From: an uncultured bacterium
Lineage (GTDB): Bacteria; Cyanobacteriota; Vampirovibrionia; Gastranaerophilales; Gastranaerophilaceae
Direction: 5' to 3'
Assembly (NCBI GenBank): GCA_902462155.1
Contig: CABQAQ010000014.1
Span: 1-19,354, forward strand
DNA: 19,354 bases
The position numbers and the translations under genes are program-made. The notes beneath the pieces are model-generated. The model was not told the origin of the DNA. It saw nothing but the letters and a program-made list of their open reading frames with translations, and searched no databases. The stretch's first letter is position 1. Every line of letters begins with the position of its first letter. Positions 8,269-13,939 of the stretch are shown in pieces.

Positions 8269-9681
8269 TTAATTATAATCCATATCAATTAAAATTTTAC
8301 CCGGATTCATAATATTATTTTTATCTATAATAGTTTTAATACTATTCATAATCTCGATATTTGCTTTTGGGTACATTTTCTTAATCATATTTGATTTTTC
8401 AAACCCAATACCGTGTTCTCCGGTAATCGATCCTTGAAGACTAATAACAAAATCTAAAATTTCCTGACGTGCTTTATAAAAATTATCTAAAACAGCCTTA
8501 TTCTGTAAATCTAAAGCAAAATTAGGATGTATATTTCCATCTCCAATATGCCCCATTATACAAACAGTCAAATTATATTTATCCGAAATACTCTTAATTT
8601 CTTTTACAACTTTTGGAATATATTGTCTAGGTACAACAATATCCTCAGCTATAACATTATAATCAAGTTTAGTACAGCAAGCATAAGCACTTCTTCTAGC
8701 TACCCAAATATTATCATACTCTTGTTTATCTTTTGCTATTATTATATTTTTAGAGTTAAATTTTTCACAGATATTTTTAATAGTCTGACATTGGTAATCA
8801 AGTGTATTAGAGAAACCATCCACTTCAATTAAAAGACAAGCCTCAAATTCTGTTAAAAATCCTGAAGGTCTAAACTTTTCAATAGTTTGAAGAGTTTTTT
8901 GATCAAGCAATTCTAAAGCAGAAGGTAAAATATGATGAGAAAATATTCCACACACAGCTTTTGAAGCATCTTCTAAATCATCAAAATACACAAGCATAAC
9001 ATTATTATCTTGAGGCTTTGGTATAAGTTTAAGTGTAGCTTGAGTTATAATACCAAGAGTACCTTCTGATCCGATAAATAACGGTGTAAGATGATACCCG
9101 GCTGAATTTTTATGGCAAGGTTTAGAAGTGTTAATAACTCTTCCATCAGGCAATATAACTTCAAGATCTAAAGTATAGTCTTTAATAATACCATATTTAA
9201 AACCTCTCGGTCCACCAGAATTCTGAGCAATAGCACCACCAATAGTAGAAATTTTTAAATTTGAAGGATCCGGAGGAAAAAATAAACCAATAGATTCTAC
9301 CTTATCCTGCAAATCTTTGATAATAAGTCCCGGCTCAACTCTGGCTATCATATTAATCTCATCTATTTCAATAATTTTATCCATTTTAGCAAAACTAACA
9401 ATAATACCTCCAAATAAAGGTACACAAGAACCAACATGATTCGTTCCTGCTGCTCTTGGGATAAGTGGAATTTTAAACTCATTAGATAATTTTACAAGTT
9501 TTATCAACTGATCTTTATCTTCTGCTAAAACAACCGCATTTGCTATATTATTCACATCTAAAAAATTTGAACAATCAAACGAATATACATAACGCTCTTC
9601 TTCTGATGATAATACATTATGTTCCCCAAATATATCAATAAGTTTTTTTATTAAAGTTTCTTGTTTAATTTCAATATTCAT
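8269..9681 (-). CDS. glcD: FAD-linked oxidase, glycolate/D-lactate dehydrogenase GlcD type
   Basis: 470 residues, normal for GlcD/D-lactate dehydrogenase. The N-terminal PCMH-type FAD domain shows IPRAAGTNHVGS, PPDPSNLKISTIGG, IAQNSGGPRGFKYG and LEVILPDGRVI. The C-terminal FAD-oxidase domain shows RRSAYACC, AEDIVVP, IMGHIGDGNIHPNF and TGEHGIGFEKS, which hold the histidines and substrate-binding residues of this family. It oxidises a 2-hydroxy acid (glycolate or D-lactate) and passes electrons to a partner or the quinone pool. The GlcE and GlcF subunits are not in the window, so a stand-alone D-lactate dehydrogenase-like role is equally possible. The ATG is preceded by AAGGGT at 7 bases. It is the first gene of the minus-strand run with cutA, the HExxH gene, the GT39-like gene and rimO. 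Confidence 0.92.
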   Translation of the reverse strand: MNIEIKQETLIKKLIDIFGEHNVLSSEEERYVYSFDCSNFLDVNNIANAVVLAEDKDQLIKLVKLSNEFKIPLIPRAAGTNHVGSCVPLFGGIIVSFAKMDKIIEIDEINMIARVEPGLIIKDLQDKVESIGLFFPPDPSNLKISTIGGAIAQNSGGPRGFKYGIIKDYTLDLEVILPDGRVINTSKPCHKNSAGYHLTPLFIGSEGTLGIITQATLKLIPKPQDNNVMLVYFDDLEDASKAVCGIFSHHILPSALELLDQKTLQTIEKFRPSGFLTEFEACLLIEVDGFSNTLDYQCQTIKNICEKFNSKNIIIAKDKQEYDNIWVARRSAYACCTKLDYNVIAEDIVVPRQYIPKVVKEIKSISDKYNLTVCIMGHIGDGNIHPNFALDLQNKAVLDNFYKARQEILDFVISLQGSITGEHGIGFEKSNMIKKMYPKANIEIMNSIKTIIDKNNIMNPGKILIDMDYN

Positions 9682-9726
9682 AATTATACCCTTATTTTAT
9701 TTTGAAAACGTTAGTTGTTAAAATTA

Positions 9727-9732
9727 ATTATA
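9727..9732 (-). promoter_or_regulatory. Possible -10 box of the glcD-like gene
   Basis: The minus strand reads TATAAT here, giving a start near 9720 and a leader of about 38 bases to the ATG at 9681. The best upstream hexamer, TTGCTT, is 20 bp away, which is too far for a standard spacer, so the call is weak. The divergent 187-bp gap 9682-9868 must hold promoters for both this gene and the protease. Confidence 0.3.
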
Positions 9733-9793
9733 TAAAAAAAATTAAAAGTTATAAGCAAAAAATAATAGTAAATTAAAAGCTATCTAAGATTAT

Positions 9794-9830
9794 TTTAGCA
9801 TATTCAAAAATATGATAAATTTAGCATATT
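9794..9830 (+). repeat. Pair of direct repeats upstream of the protease gene
   Basis: The 11-mer TTTAGCATATT occurs at 9794-9804 and again, perfectly, at 9820-9830, 26 bp apart centre to centre. The second copy ends 38 bp before the protease ATG. Paired operators for a regulator, or duplicated promoter elements, are possible. In AT-rich sequence a chance origin cannot be excluded, although the GC in each copy makes the match less trivial. Confidence 0.4.
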
Positions 9831-9868
9831 AAGAAATGTATAGCTAGAAATAAACGAAAGAGCGGATT

Positions 9869-10609
9869 ATGCAAAAAATAATTAGAAAAATAAATAAAAA
9901 AATGATGATAATATGTTTAATCGCAATGATGATAAGTTATACAAGTATTGATAATAAAGCTTTTGCTGCTTCATTCAATAGCTTACGAATAGGAAATAAT
10001 CTTTATAGTGAAGATGAACAGGTTAATGTAAATATTTATGAAAAAATAAATCCAACAATAGTATCAATAGAAGCCGAAATAGATTTCGGAACAACTTCTT
10101 CAGGTAGTGGATGTATTGTTGACCCATCAGGGGTAATATTAACAAGCTCACATGTTGTAGATGGAGCAAAAGATATAGAAGTAATTTTATCATCCGGTAA
10201 AGTATATAAAGCAAAAGTTTTATATACAAAAGGATTAGAAAATGATTTAGCTTTATTAAAAATAAAAGCTAACAAAAAATTACCGTCAATAGAATTTGGA
10301 GATTCATCTTTAGTAAAAGTTGGACAAAAAATTTTAGCAATAGGCAACCCTTTTGGATTTAATGGAACATTAACAACCGGTATTGTATCCAGAATAGATT
10401 ATAAGAGAAATAAAATACAAACAGATGCAGCAATAAATCCGGGAAGCTCAGGTGGTCCATTATTAAATACAAAGGGAGAAGTAATAGGCATAAGTCAGTC
10501 AATATATAATCCTGATAATAATAAATCAAACATAGGTATTGGCTTCGCTATTCCTGTAAATTTTGCAAAAGATTTTATAAACCTTGCTAAATTTGAAAAA
10601 AAGTTTTAA
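9869..10609 (+). CDS. Exported trypsin-like (HtrA/DegP-type, S1C) serine protease without PDZ
   Basis: 246 residues. A basic N-terminus and hydrophobic segment (MMIICLIAMMIS) with AFAAS form a signal peptide cleaved near residue 34. The chymotrypsin fold carries the full triad: H95 (LTSSHVVDGA), D126 (LENDLALLKI) and S194 (NPGSSGGPLL). IGNPFGFNGTLTTGIVS and the final IGIGFAIPV are HtrA-type. The protein stops about 16 residues after the protease domain, so the one or two PDZ domains of DegP/DegQ are absent. The reading frame is intact, so this looks like a natural short form rather than a truncation. It likely cleaves damaged or specific proteins outside the cytoplasm. The ribosome-binding site is weak (AAAGAG). 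Codons here end in A more often than in polA on the same strand. Confidence 0.9.
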   Translation: MQKIIRKINKKMMIICLIAMMISYTSIDNKAFAASFNSLRIGNNLYSEDEQVNVNIYEKINPTIVSIEAEIDFGTTSSGSGCIVDPSGVILTSSHVVDGAKDIEVILSSGKVYKAKVLYTKGLENDLALLKIKANKKLPSIEFGDSSLVKVGQKILAIGNPFGFNGTLTTGIVSRIDYKRNKIQTDAAINPGSSGGPLLNTKGEVIGISQSIYNPDNNKSNIGIGFAIPVNFAKDFINLAKFEKKF

Positions 10610-10616
10610 AATATAA

Positions 10617-10673
10617 TTTAGATAAGTCTTACTTTTTAAAAACTAAAAAATAGAAAAGTAATAATTATCTAAA
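10617..10673 (+). promoter_or_regulatory. Long two-stem hairpin between protease and zinc-ribbon genes
   Basis: The gap folds into an outer 9-bp stem, TTTAGATAA (10617-10625) with TTATCTAAA (10665-10673). It also has an inner 8-bp stem, TTACTTTT (10629-10636) with AAAAGTAA (10654-10661), separated by symmetrical 3-nt internal loops and closed by a 17-nt A-rich loop. No T-run follows, so it is not a normal terminator. It could be a structured leader of the zinc-ribbon gene or a 3' stabilising structure of the protease mRNA. A TATAAT at 10612-10617 overlaps the first arm. Confidence 0.5.
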
Positions 10674-10703
10674 GTTTTAAACAAATTAAGGAGAAAAAAC
10701 CAA

Positions 10704-10982
10704 ATGTACCAAGACGAAAAGCTCATCTGTGAGGATTGTGGAGCAGAATTTATTTTTACAGCAGGTGAACAAGAGTTCTATTCTGAAAAAGGATTAGTAA
10801 ATACTCCAAAGCGTTGCCCTCAATGTAGAAAACTACGTCGTAAAAACAATCGACGTAAAAAAACTTTATATGAGGTTACTTGCTCTGATTGTGGAGTTTT
10901 GACTAAAGTTCCTTTTAAACCAATTGAAGGGAAAGAAATTTATTGTAAAGAATGCTATGCTAAACATCGTGAATTAGTATAA
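10704..10982 (+). CDS. Small protein with two zinc ribbons (zf-trcl-like)
   Basis: 92 residues with four CxxC pairs: C9/C12, C38/C41, C60/C63 and C81/C84. The first half (LICEDCGAEFIFTAGEQEF...RCPQCRKLRRKNNR) matches the 'probable zinc-ribbon domain' family. The second half (VTCSDCGVLTKVPFKP...YCKECYAKH) is a second, shorter ribbon. A basic stretch RKLRRKNNRRKK joins them, consistent with nucleic-acid binding. Two structural zinc sites are predicted; the molecular role of the family is unknown, and transcription- or translation-associated functions are only guesses. The ATG has AGGAG about 10 bases upstream. It ends before a strong terminator and begins after a structured gap, so it may be a separate short transcript. 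Confidence 0.9.
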   Translation: MYQDEKLICEDCGAEFIFTAGEQEFYSEKGLVNTPKRCPQCRKLRRKNNRRKKTLYEVTCSDCGVLTKVPFKPIEGKEIYCKECYAKHRELV

Positions 10983-11012
10983 ATATTTTTTTAATATAGA
11001 TATTTCTAAAGA

Positions 11013-11043
11013 CTTAAGATTTTGTAAATCTTAAGTTTTTTTT
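11013..11043 (+). terminator. Rho-independent terminator of the zinc-ribbon gene
   Basis: A perfect 11-bp stem ACTTAAGATTT / AAATCTTAAGT (11013-11023, 11027-11037) with loop TGT runs directly into seven T (11037-11043). It terminates + transcripts. On the minus strand there is no T-run, so it is a poorer terminator for the small genes reading towards it. Confidence 0.8.
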
Positions 11044-11061
11044 ACTTTATTTGAAGAATTT

Positions 11062-11151
11062 TTAAACACCTATTACTAGCTTCAAATACAATAATACAAG
11101 ACCGAAAAAGATTAAGATTAAAAGATTTTTTAAATCAATAACATTACTCAT
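11062..11151 (-). CDS. Possible 29-residue single-span membrane peptide
   Basis: Minus-strand ATG at 11151 to TAA at 11062: MSNVIDLK, then about 18 hydrophobic residues (NLLILIFFGLVLLYLKLV), then IGV. The upstream sequence reads TGAGGATG, about 10 bases from the ATG, a slightly long but usable ribosome-binding site. It begins 32 bp after the stop of the Gly/Ser/Cys-rich peptide on the same strand and ends before a hairpin. This could be a small membrane peptide partnering that gene (export, anchoring or immunity), or a chance ORF. I infer it only from hydrophobicity, ribosome-binding site and position. Confidence 0.35.
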   Translation of the reverse strand: MSNVIDLKNLLILIFFGLVLLYLKLVIGV

Positions 11152-11183
11152 TTTAAAACATCCTCATTTATAAACTTACTAAA

Positions 11184-11447
11184 TTAAATGCAGACACTAA
11201 AACTGCCACCACCACTACTTGAACAACCACCGTCGCCAGAACTACAGCTTCCTGCTGAACTAAATCCTCCTAGAGCTCCCAAATCCGGGCCACCTGTATT
11301 TGCAAATGCAATTGAGCCTGATGTTTCGCAATTATTTGCTATTGATCCGGATGTTTCACTGTTACTTGCTATTGATCCGGACGTTTCGCTATTTTTATTG
11401 CTTGAAACTAAACTTCCAAATATATTTGCATTAAAACCTAACGCCAC
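11184..11447 (-). CDS. Small Gly/Ser/Cys-rich peptide with three 10-residue repeats
   Basis: 87 residues from a GTG start at 11447, with GGGAG 7 bases upstream, the clearest ribosome-binding site on either strand here. Residues 1-18 (start VALGFNANIFGSLVSSNK, first residue read as Met) lead into three tandem repeats at 19-48 of pattern N-(S/C)-ETSGSIA-x. After a Gly-rich hinge (TGGPDLGALGG, ending at G60-G61) comes a C-terminal 26-residue tail, almost only Gly, Ser and Cys (GSCSSGDGGCSSSGGGSF), ending SVCI. Cysteines are at 40, 68, 75 and 86. There is no signal peptide or membrane helix. The composition recalls ribosomally made, modified peptides with Gly/Ser/Cys cores such as microcin B17, but no modification enzyme or transporter lies in the window. 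It could also be a disulfide-linked or structural peptide. Function unknown; family not recognised. Confidence 0.65.
   Translation of the reverse strand: MALGFNANIFGSLVSSNKNSETSGSIASNSETSGSIANNCETSGSIAFANTGGPDLGALGGFSSAGSCSSGDGGCSSSGGGSFSVCI
11308..11397 (-). repeat. Three tandem 30-bp repeats inside the small peptide gene
   Basis: Units at 11308-11337, 11338-11367 and 11368-11397, each 30 bp (10 codons), share the core ATTGAtCCgGAtGTTTC on the + strand. Differences between units fall mostly on third codon positions, so the protein repeat is kept. The wobble positions of the + and - frames coincide here, so this pattern does not by itself decide the strand. Confidence 0.9.
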
Positions 11448-11500
11448 AATTAAGCTCCCTTTTTTCTTCTTATTAAATAACTAGGTTATATATTTACTAA

Positions 11501-11539
11501 AAAAAATATAAAGCTTGAAATTCAAGCTTTATATTTTTT
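11501..11539. terminator. Strong bidirectional hairpin terminator
   Basis: A nearly perfect palindrome: a 19-base arm (11501-11519) pairs with 11521-11539 around TATAAAGCTTGAA/TTCAAGCTTTATA, with A-run and T-run flanks on both sides. It ends the phosphodiesterase transcript reading leftwards and separates it from the small peptide gene, whose GTG lies 54 bp further on. That gene would therefore need its own promoter in 11455-11500. Confidence 0.8.
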
Positions 11540-11574
11540 GTTACATTTCTTTATAGTTTTTATTACTCTATTTT

Positions 11575-12327
11575 TTATTGCGGATATCTAGATGTCGCTG
11601 ATATTAACATTTTTGCTAATTTATCTGCACCTTTAAATCCTCTCTTACTTAATATTTCAGAAGCTTTTTTATAATCATAAGAAATATATTTATGAAGAAT
11701 TGTAAAATTGTCTAATTGCTCATTATATTCCAATATTACATAGCAACTCTTTGGCTCTAAATTGAATGGACGACCTACACTACCTACATTTACCACTGTT
11801 TTATTTGTATTTGTCTGATATCCGCAAGGCAAATGTGTATGACCACAAAAAATCAAATTTGCGTTTGTATCTTTTGTTATTTCTTCTACTTCACTAATAG
11901 GTAAATCCGGATAAATATTCTCATCTATCTTTCTTGGTGAACCGTGGACCATTAATATTTTCAAACTACCTAAAGATATCTCTATTTTTTGGGGTAAACT
12001 TCTTAAAAATTCTTTGTTTGTATTATCTATTACCTTTATATCATCAAGATAGGCATTAGCCATTATCTCGTTTTTCTCTTTTAATTTTTCGTATGTAATT
12101 TCAGGATCTGATGTTAACATTAAATCGGTATTCCCTAAAAGGATAGATATTTGTCCTTTCTCTGACATACTTTTTAACTTCTTTATTGCTTGGTTCGGGT
12201 TTGGACCAGCCATTGCTAAATCTCCCAGACAATAAATCTTTTTACAACATTCTTTCTTTATATCATCCAACACTGCTTCTAATGCTTGAATATTTCCGTG
12301 GATATCTGAAATTATCGCAATTTTCAT
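11575..12327 (-). CDS. Calcineurin-like metallophosphoesterase (YfcE/MJ0936-type)
   Basis: 250 residues carrying all the metallophosphoesterase motifs: D8 and H10 (SDIHGN), D36 (LGDLAMAGPNP), N66 (LLGNTD), H128 (MVHGSPR), and H163 with H165 (CGHTHLP), followed by NVGSVGRPF. These ligate a dinuclear metal centre that hydrolyses phosphodiesters or phosphomonoesters. The substrate (cyclic nucleotide, nucleotide or other) cannot be told from sequence. It is cytoplasmic, with no signal peptide. A clear AGGAG precedes the ATG. It is divergent from ispG with 56 bp between start codons, and ends 36 bp before the strong palindromic terminator, so it is probably monocistronic. Confidence 0.9.
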   Translation of the reverse strand: MKIAIISDIHGNIQALEAVLDDIKKECCKKIYCLGDLAMAGPNPNQAIKKLKSMSEKGQISILLGNTDLMLTSDPEITYEKLKEKNEIMANAYLDDIKVIDNTNKEFLRSLPQKIEISLGSLKILMVHGSPRKIDENIYPDLPISEVEEITKDTNANLIFCGHTHLPCGYQTNTNKTVVNVGSVGRPFNLEPKSCYVILEYNEQLDNFTILHKYISYDYKKASEILSKRGFKGADKLAKMLISATSRYPQ

Positions 12328-12347
12328 GATTATCTTCTCCTATTTTT

Positions 12348-12353
12348 ATTATA
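12348..12353 (-). promoter_or_regulatory. -10 box of the phosphodiesterase gene
   Basis: The minus strand reads TATAAT here, 20 bases before the ATG at 12327, giving a leader of about 14 bases with AGGAG in it. The -35 region (around 12371-12376) is weak and overlaps the start region of the ispG transcript. Confidence 0.5.
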
Positions 12354-12354
12354 G

Positions 12355-12363
12355 TGGTATAAT
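12355..12363 (+). promoter_or_regulatory. Extended -10 promoter of ispG
   Basis: TGg followed by TATAAT (12358-12363) is an extended -10. Its predicted start near 12370 leaves a leader of about 14 bases containing AGGA before the ATG at 12384. The -35 is poor, as is common with extended -10 promoters. It lies 4 bp from the divergent -10, so the two promoters probably compete for polymerase. Confidence 0.6.
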
Positions 12364-12383
12364 AATTTTAGCAGGAAAATTAT

Positions 12384-13442
12384 ATGATAAAAAGAAGAAT
12401 TTCAAAACAAATAAAAATAGGTGATGTAAAAATTGGCGGTGATTCTTTAATCAGTGTACAATCCATGTTGAATACTGATACAAGGGATATCTCTAGCTCC
12501 ATTGATCAGATAAATAAATTACAAGATGCAGGATGTGAACTTATTAGATTAGCTGTTCTTAATTCTCAAGCAGCTTCTGCTATTAAAGAACTTAAAAAGT
12601 TTTCTAAAGTCCCTTTGATTGCAGATATACATTTTGATTATAGATTGGCTATTGAATCTATAAATAATGGTATCGATGCTTTAAGATTAAATCCAGGTAA
12701 TATAGGTAATATTGATAATATTAAAAAAGTCATAACTTTAGCTAAACAGCAAAATATTCCAATACGTATAGGGATTAATGCAGGTTCTTTAGAAAAAAAA
12801 CAAGATAAAAATAATAACCTCTCTTTGCCTGAAAAAATGGTTCAAAGTGCTTTATCTCATATAAAAATTCTCGAGGATTGTAATTTTGATCTGATTAAAG
12901 TATCGTTAAAATCCAGCAGTGTAATTGATACTATTGAGGCTTATAAATTAATTGCCGATAAAATTCCATACCCTCTTCATTTAGGTGTAACCGAGTCCGG
13001 TACTAAAAATATAGGTACTATAAAATCATCTGTAGGTTTAGGTGCCCTATTAGCTTTGGGTATAGGTGATACTATTCGGGTTTCTCTAAGTGATGACCCT
13101 GTTGAAGAAGTTTATACAGGATATGAGATATTAAAATCACTTAATTTAAGAACTCGTGGTATAAATTTTATTTCTTGTCCTACTTGCGGTAGGTGCCAAA
13201 TTGATTTAATTACTTTAGCTAAAAAAGTTGAAGAAAAATTTAGAAATTTAAATAAACCGTTGACTATTGCTGTTATGGGATGTCCTGTAAACGGTCCGGG
13301 TGAAGCTAAACACGCCGATTTTGGCATTGCCGGAGCTATTGGTGAAGGGTATATTTTCCATAAAGGTACTGTTATTAAAAAAGTTAAAGAAGAATTTTTA
13401 CTTCAAGAATTTGAGAATATTATATATAATTACCTAAAATAG
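12384..13442 (+). CDS. ispG: 4-hydroxy-3-methylbut-2-enyl-diphosphate synthase
   Basis: 352 residues, the usual short bacterial form. The TIM-barrel part shows VQSMLNTDTRD, GCELIRLAV, PLIADIHFDYRLA and ALRLNPGNIG. The iron-sulfur domain shows SCPTCGRCQ (C265, C268) and MGCPVNGPGEAKHADFGIAG (C300, E307), the three Cys and one Glu that bind the 4Fe-4S cluster. It reduces methylerythritol cyclodiphosphate to HMBPP, the penultimate step of the MEP pathway for isoprenoid (quinone and undecaprenyl) synthesis, in the cytoplasm. An extra Cys follows the CPTC motif (C271). AGGA lies upstream of the ATG. The gene is divergent from the phosphodiesterase. It ends without a clear terminator before the promoter of the next gene. 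Confidence 0.97.
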   Translation: MIKRRISKQIKIGDVKIGGDSLISVQSMLNTDTRDISSSIDQINKLQDAGCELIRLAVLNSQAASAIKELKKFSKVPLIADIHFDYRLAIESINNGIDALRLNPGNIGNIDNIKKVITLAKQQNIPIRIGINAGSLEKKQDKNNNLSLPEKMVQSALSHIKILEDCNFDLIKVSLKSSSVIDTIEAYKLIADKIPYPLHLGVTESGTKNIGTIKSSVGLGALLALGIGDTIRVSLSDDPVEEVYTGYEILKSLNLRTRGINFISCPTCGRCQIDLITLAKKVEEKFRNLNKPLTIAVMGCPVNGPGEAKHADFGIAGAIGEGYIFHKGTVIKKVKEEFLLQEFENIIYNYLK

Positions 13443-13464
13443 ATGATATATTTCTATTTATTAT

Positions 13465-13493
13465 TTGCAATGATATTAAAAATAATATAAAAT
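13465..13493 (+). promoter_or_regulatory. Promoter of the small exported protein gene
   Basis: TTGCAA at 13465-13470, exactly 17 bp of spacer, then TAAAAT at 13488-13493. The predicted start near 13500 is just before GAGG (13507-13510). Both boxes and the spacer are good, the best sigma-70-type match in the window. Confidence 0.6.
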
Positions 13494-13516
13494 ATTATTA
13501 AAAAGTGAGGATAAAT

Positions 13517-13825
13517 ATGAAAAAATTATTATTTAGAACTTTTATGCTTAGTTTAGCTTTAATAGCATCTATTAATCTAAATATGGTAAAAGCAGAAATT
13601 CCGGCAGATTTTACTTCTTCTGAACAAGCTCTAAGGCAGCAACATTATTCTGAAGAAACTATCCGCCTTATTCAGTTACAGAAAGTTGATTGGACTTCTG
13701 AACCTATTCGAAAACAGAAAGACCCTATTTTAGTTAGATTTTATCGTTATCTTGATCCTGCTTCTGATGATAAAAATTTTGGAACTACTAATTTAAATTG
13801 GGATAATAATTGGGAAGATTTATAA
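13517..13825 (+). CDS. Small exported protein of unknown function
   Basis: 102 residues from the ATG at 13517, with GAGG 6 bases upstream. An in-frame GTG at 13505 overlaps that ribosome-binding site and is rejected. The N-terminus MKKLLFRTFMLSLALIASI with cleavage after VKA (about residue 26) is a typical signal peptide. The mature chain (about 76 residues) has EIPADFTSSEQALRQQHYS, a central VDWTSEPIRKQKDPILVRFYRYL and an acidic, Trp-rich tail ending NLNWDNNWEDL. It has no Cys. It is monocistronic, bounded by its own promoter and a strong terminator, which suggests deliberate and possibly high expression. I do not recognise the family; a periplasmic or secreted location is inferred. Confidence 0.8.
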   Translation: MKKLLFRTFMLSLALIASINLNMVKAEIPADFTSSEQALRQQHYSEETIRLIQLQKVDWTSEPIRKQKDPILVRFYRYLDPASDDKNFGTTNLNWDNNWEDL

Positions 13826-13857
13826 ATATAATTTTATAAATTTTTGTTTCAAAGAGT

Positions 13858-13898
13858 AAAAAGAAGTAATTTAAATAAATTACTTCTTTTTATTTTTA
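13858..13898. terminator. Bidirectional terminator between the exported protein and nuoN
   Basis: A perfect 15-bp stem, arms 13858-13872 and 13877-13891 (core AAGAAGTAATTT / AAATTACTTCTT) with loop AAAT. It carries an A-run on the left arm and T-runs on the right (continuing TATTTTT), so it works in both directions between converging genes: the small exported protein (+) and the end of the nuo operon (-). Confidence 0.85.
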
Positions 13899-13939
13899 TA
13901 ACTTTTTATATCTATATTGCTAATCACTAATAATGATAA

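Noticed and set aside
8527..8832. 101-codon + strand ORF inside the glcD-like gene
   Set aside because: Antisense shadow of a strongly conserved gene; composition is Ile/Ser/Asn-rich with no domain.
10023..10347. Two minus-strand ORFs opposite the protease
   Set aside because: They cover the catalytic-domain codons of a clear serine protease and have no motif or ribosome-binding site.
11188..11484. 98-codon + strand ORF (Pro/Leu-rich, DPDVS repeats) opposite the Gly/Ser/Cys peptide gene
   Set aside because: No ribosome-binding site before its ATG, whereas the minus gene has GGGAG 7 bases before GTG. The repeats look protein-like in both frames only because wobble positions coincide.
13112..13327. 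71-codon minus ORF within ispG
   Set aside because: Lies opposite the iron-sulfur domain of ispG; a shadow frame.
13437..13459. Possible ispG terminator (AAATAGA/TCTATTT hairpin)
   Set aside because: Only 7 AT-rich pairs with a 9-nt loop and no T-run; it overlaps the stop codon and could easily be chance.
13505..13516. GTG start four codons upstream of the small exported protein ATG
   Set aside because: The GTG overlaps the GAGG ribosome-binding site that serves the ATG at 13517, and the signal peptide begins naturally at MKK.
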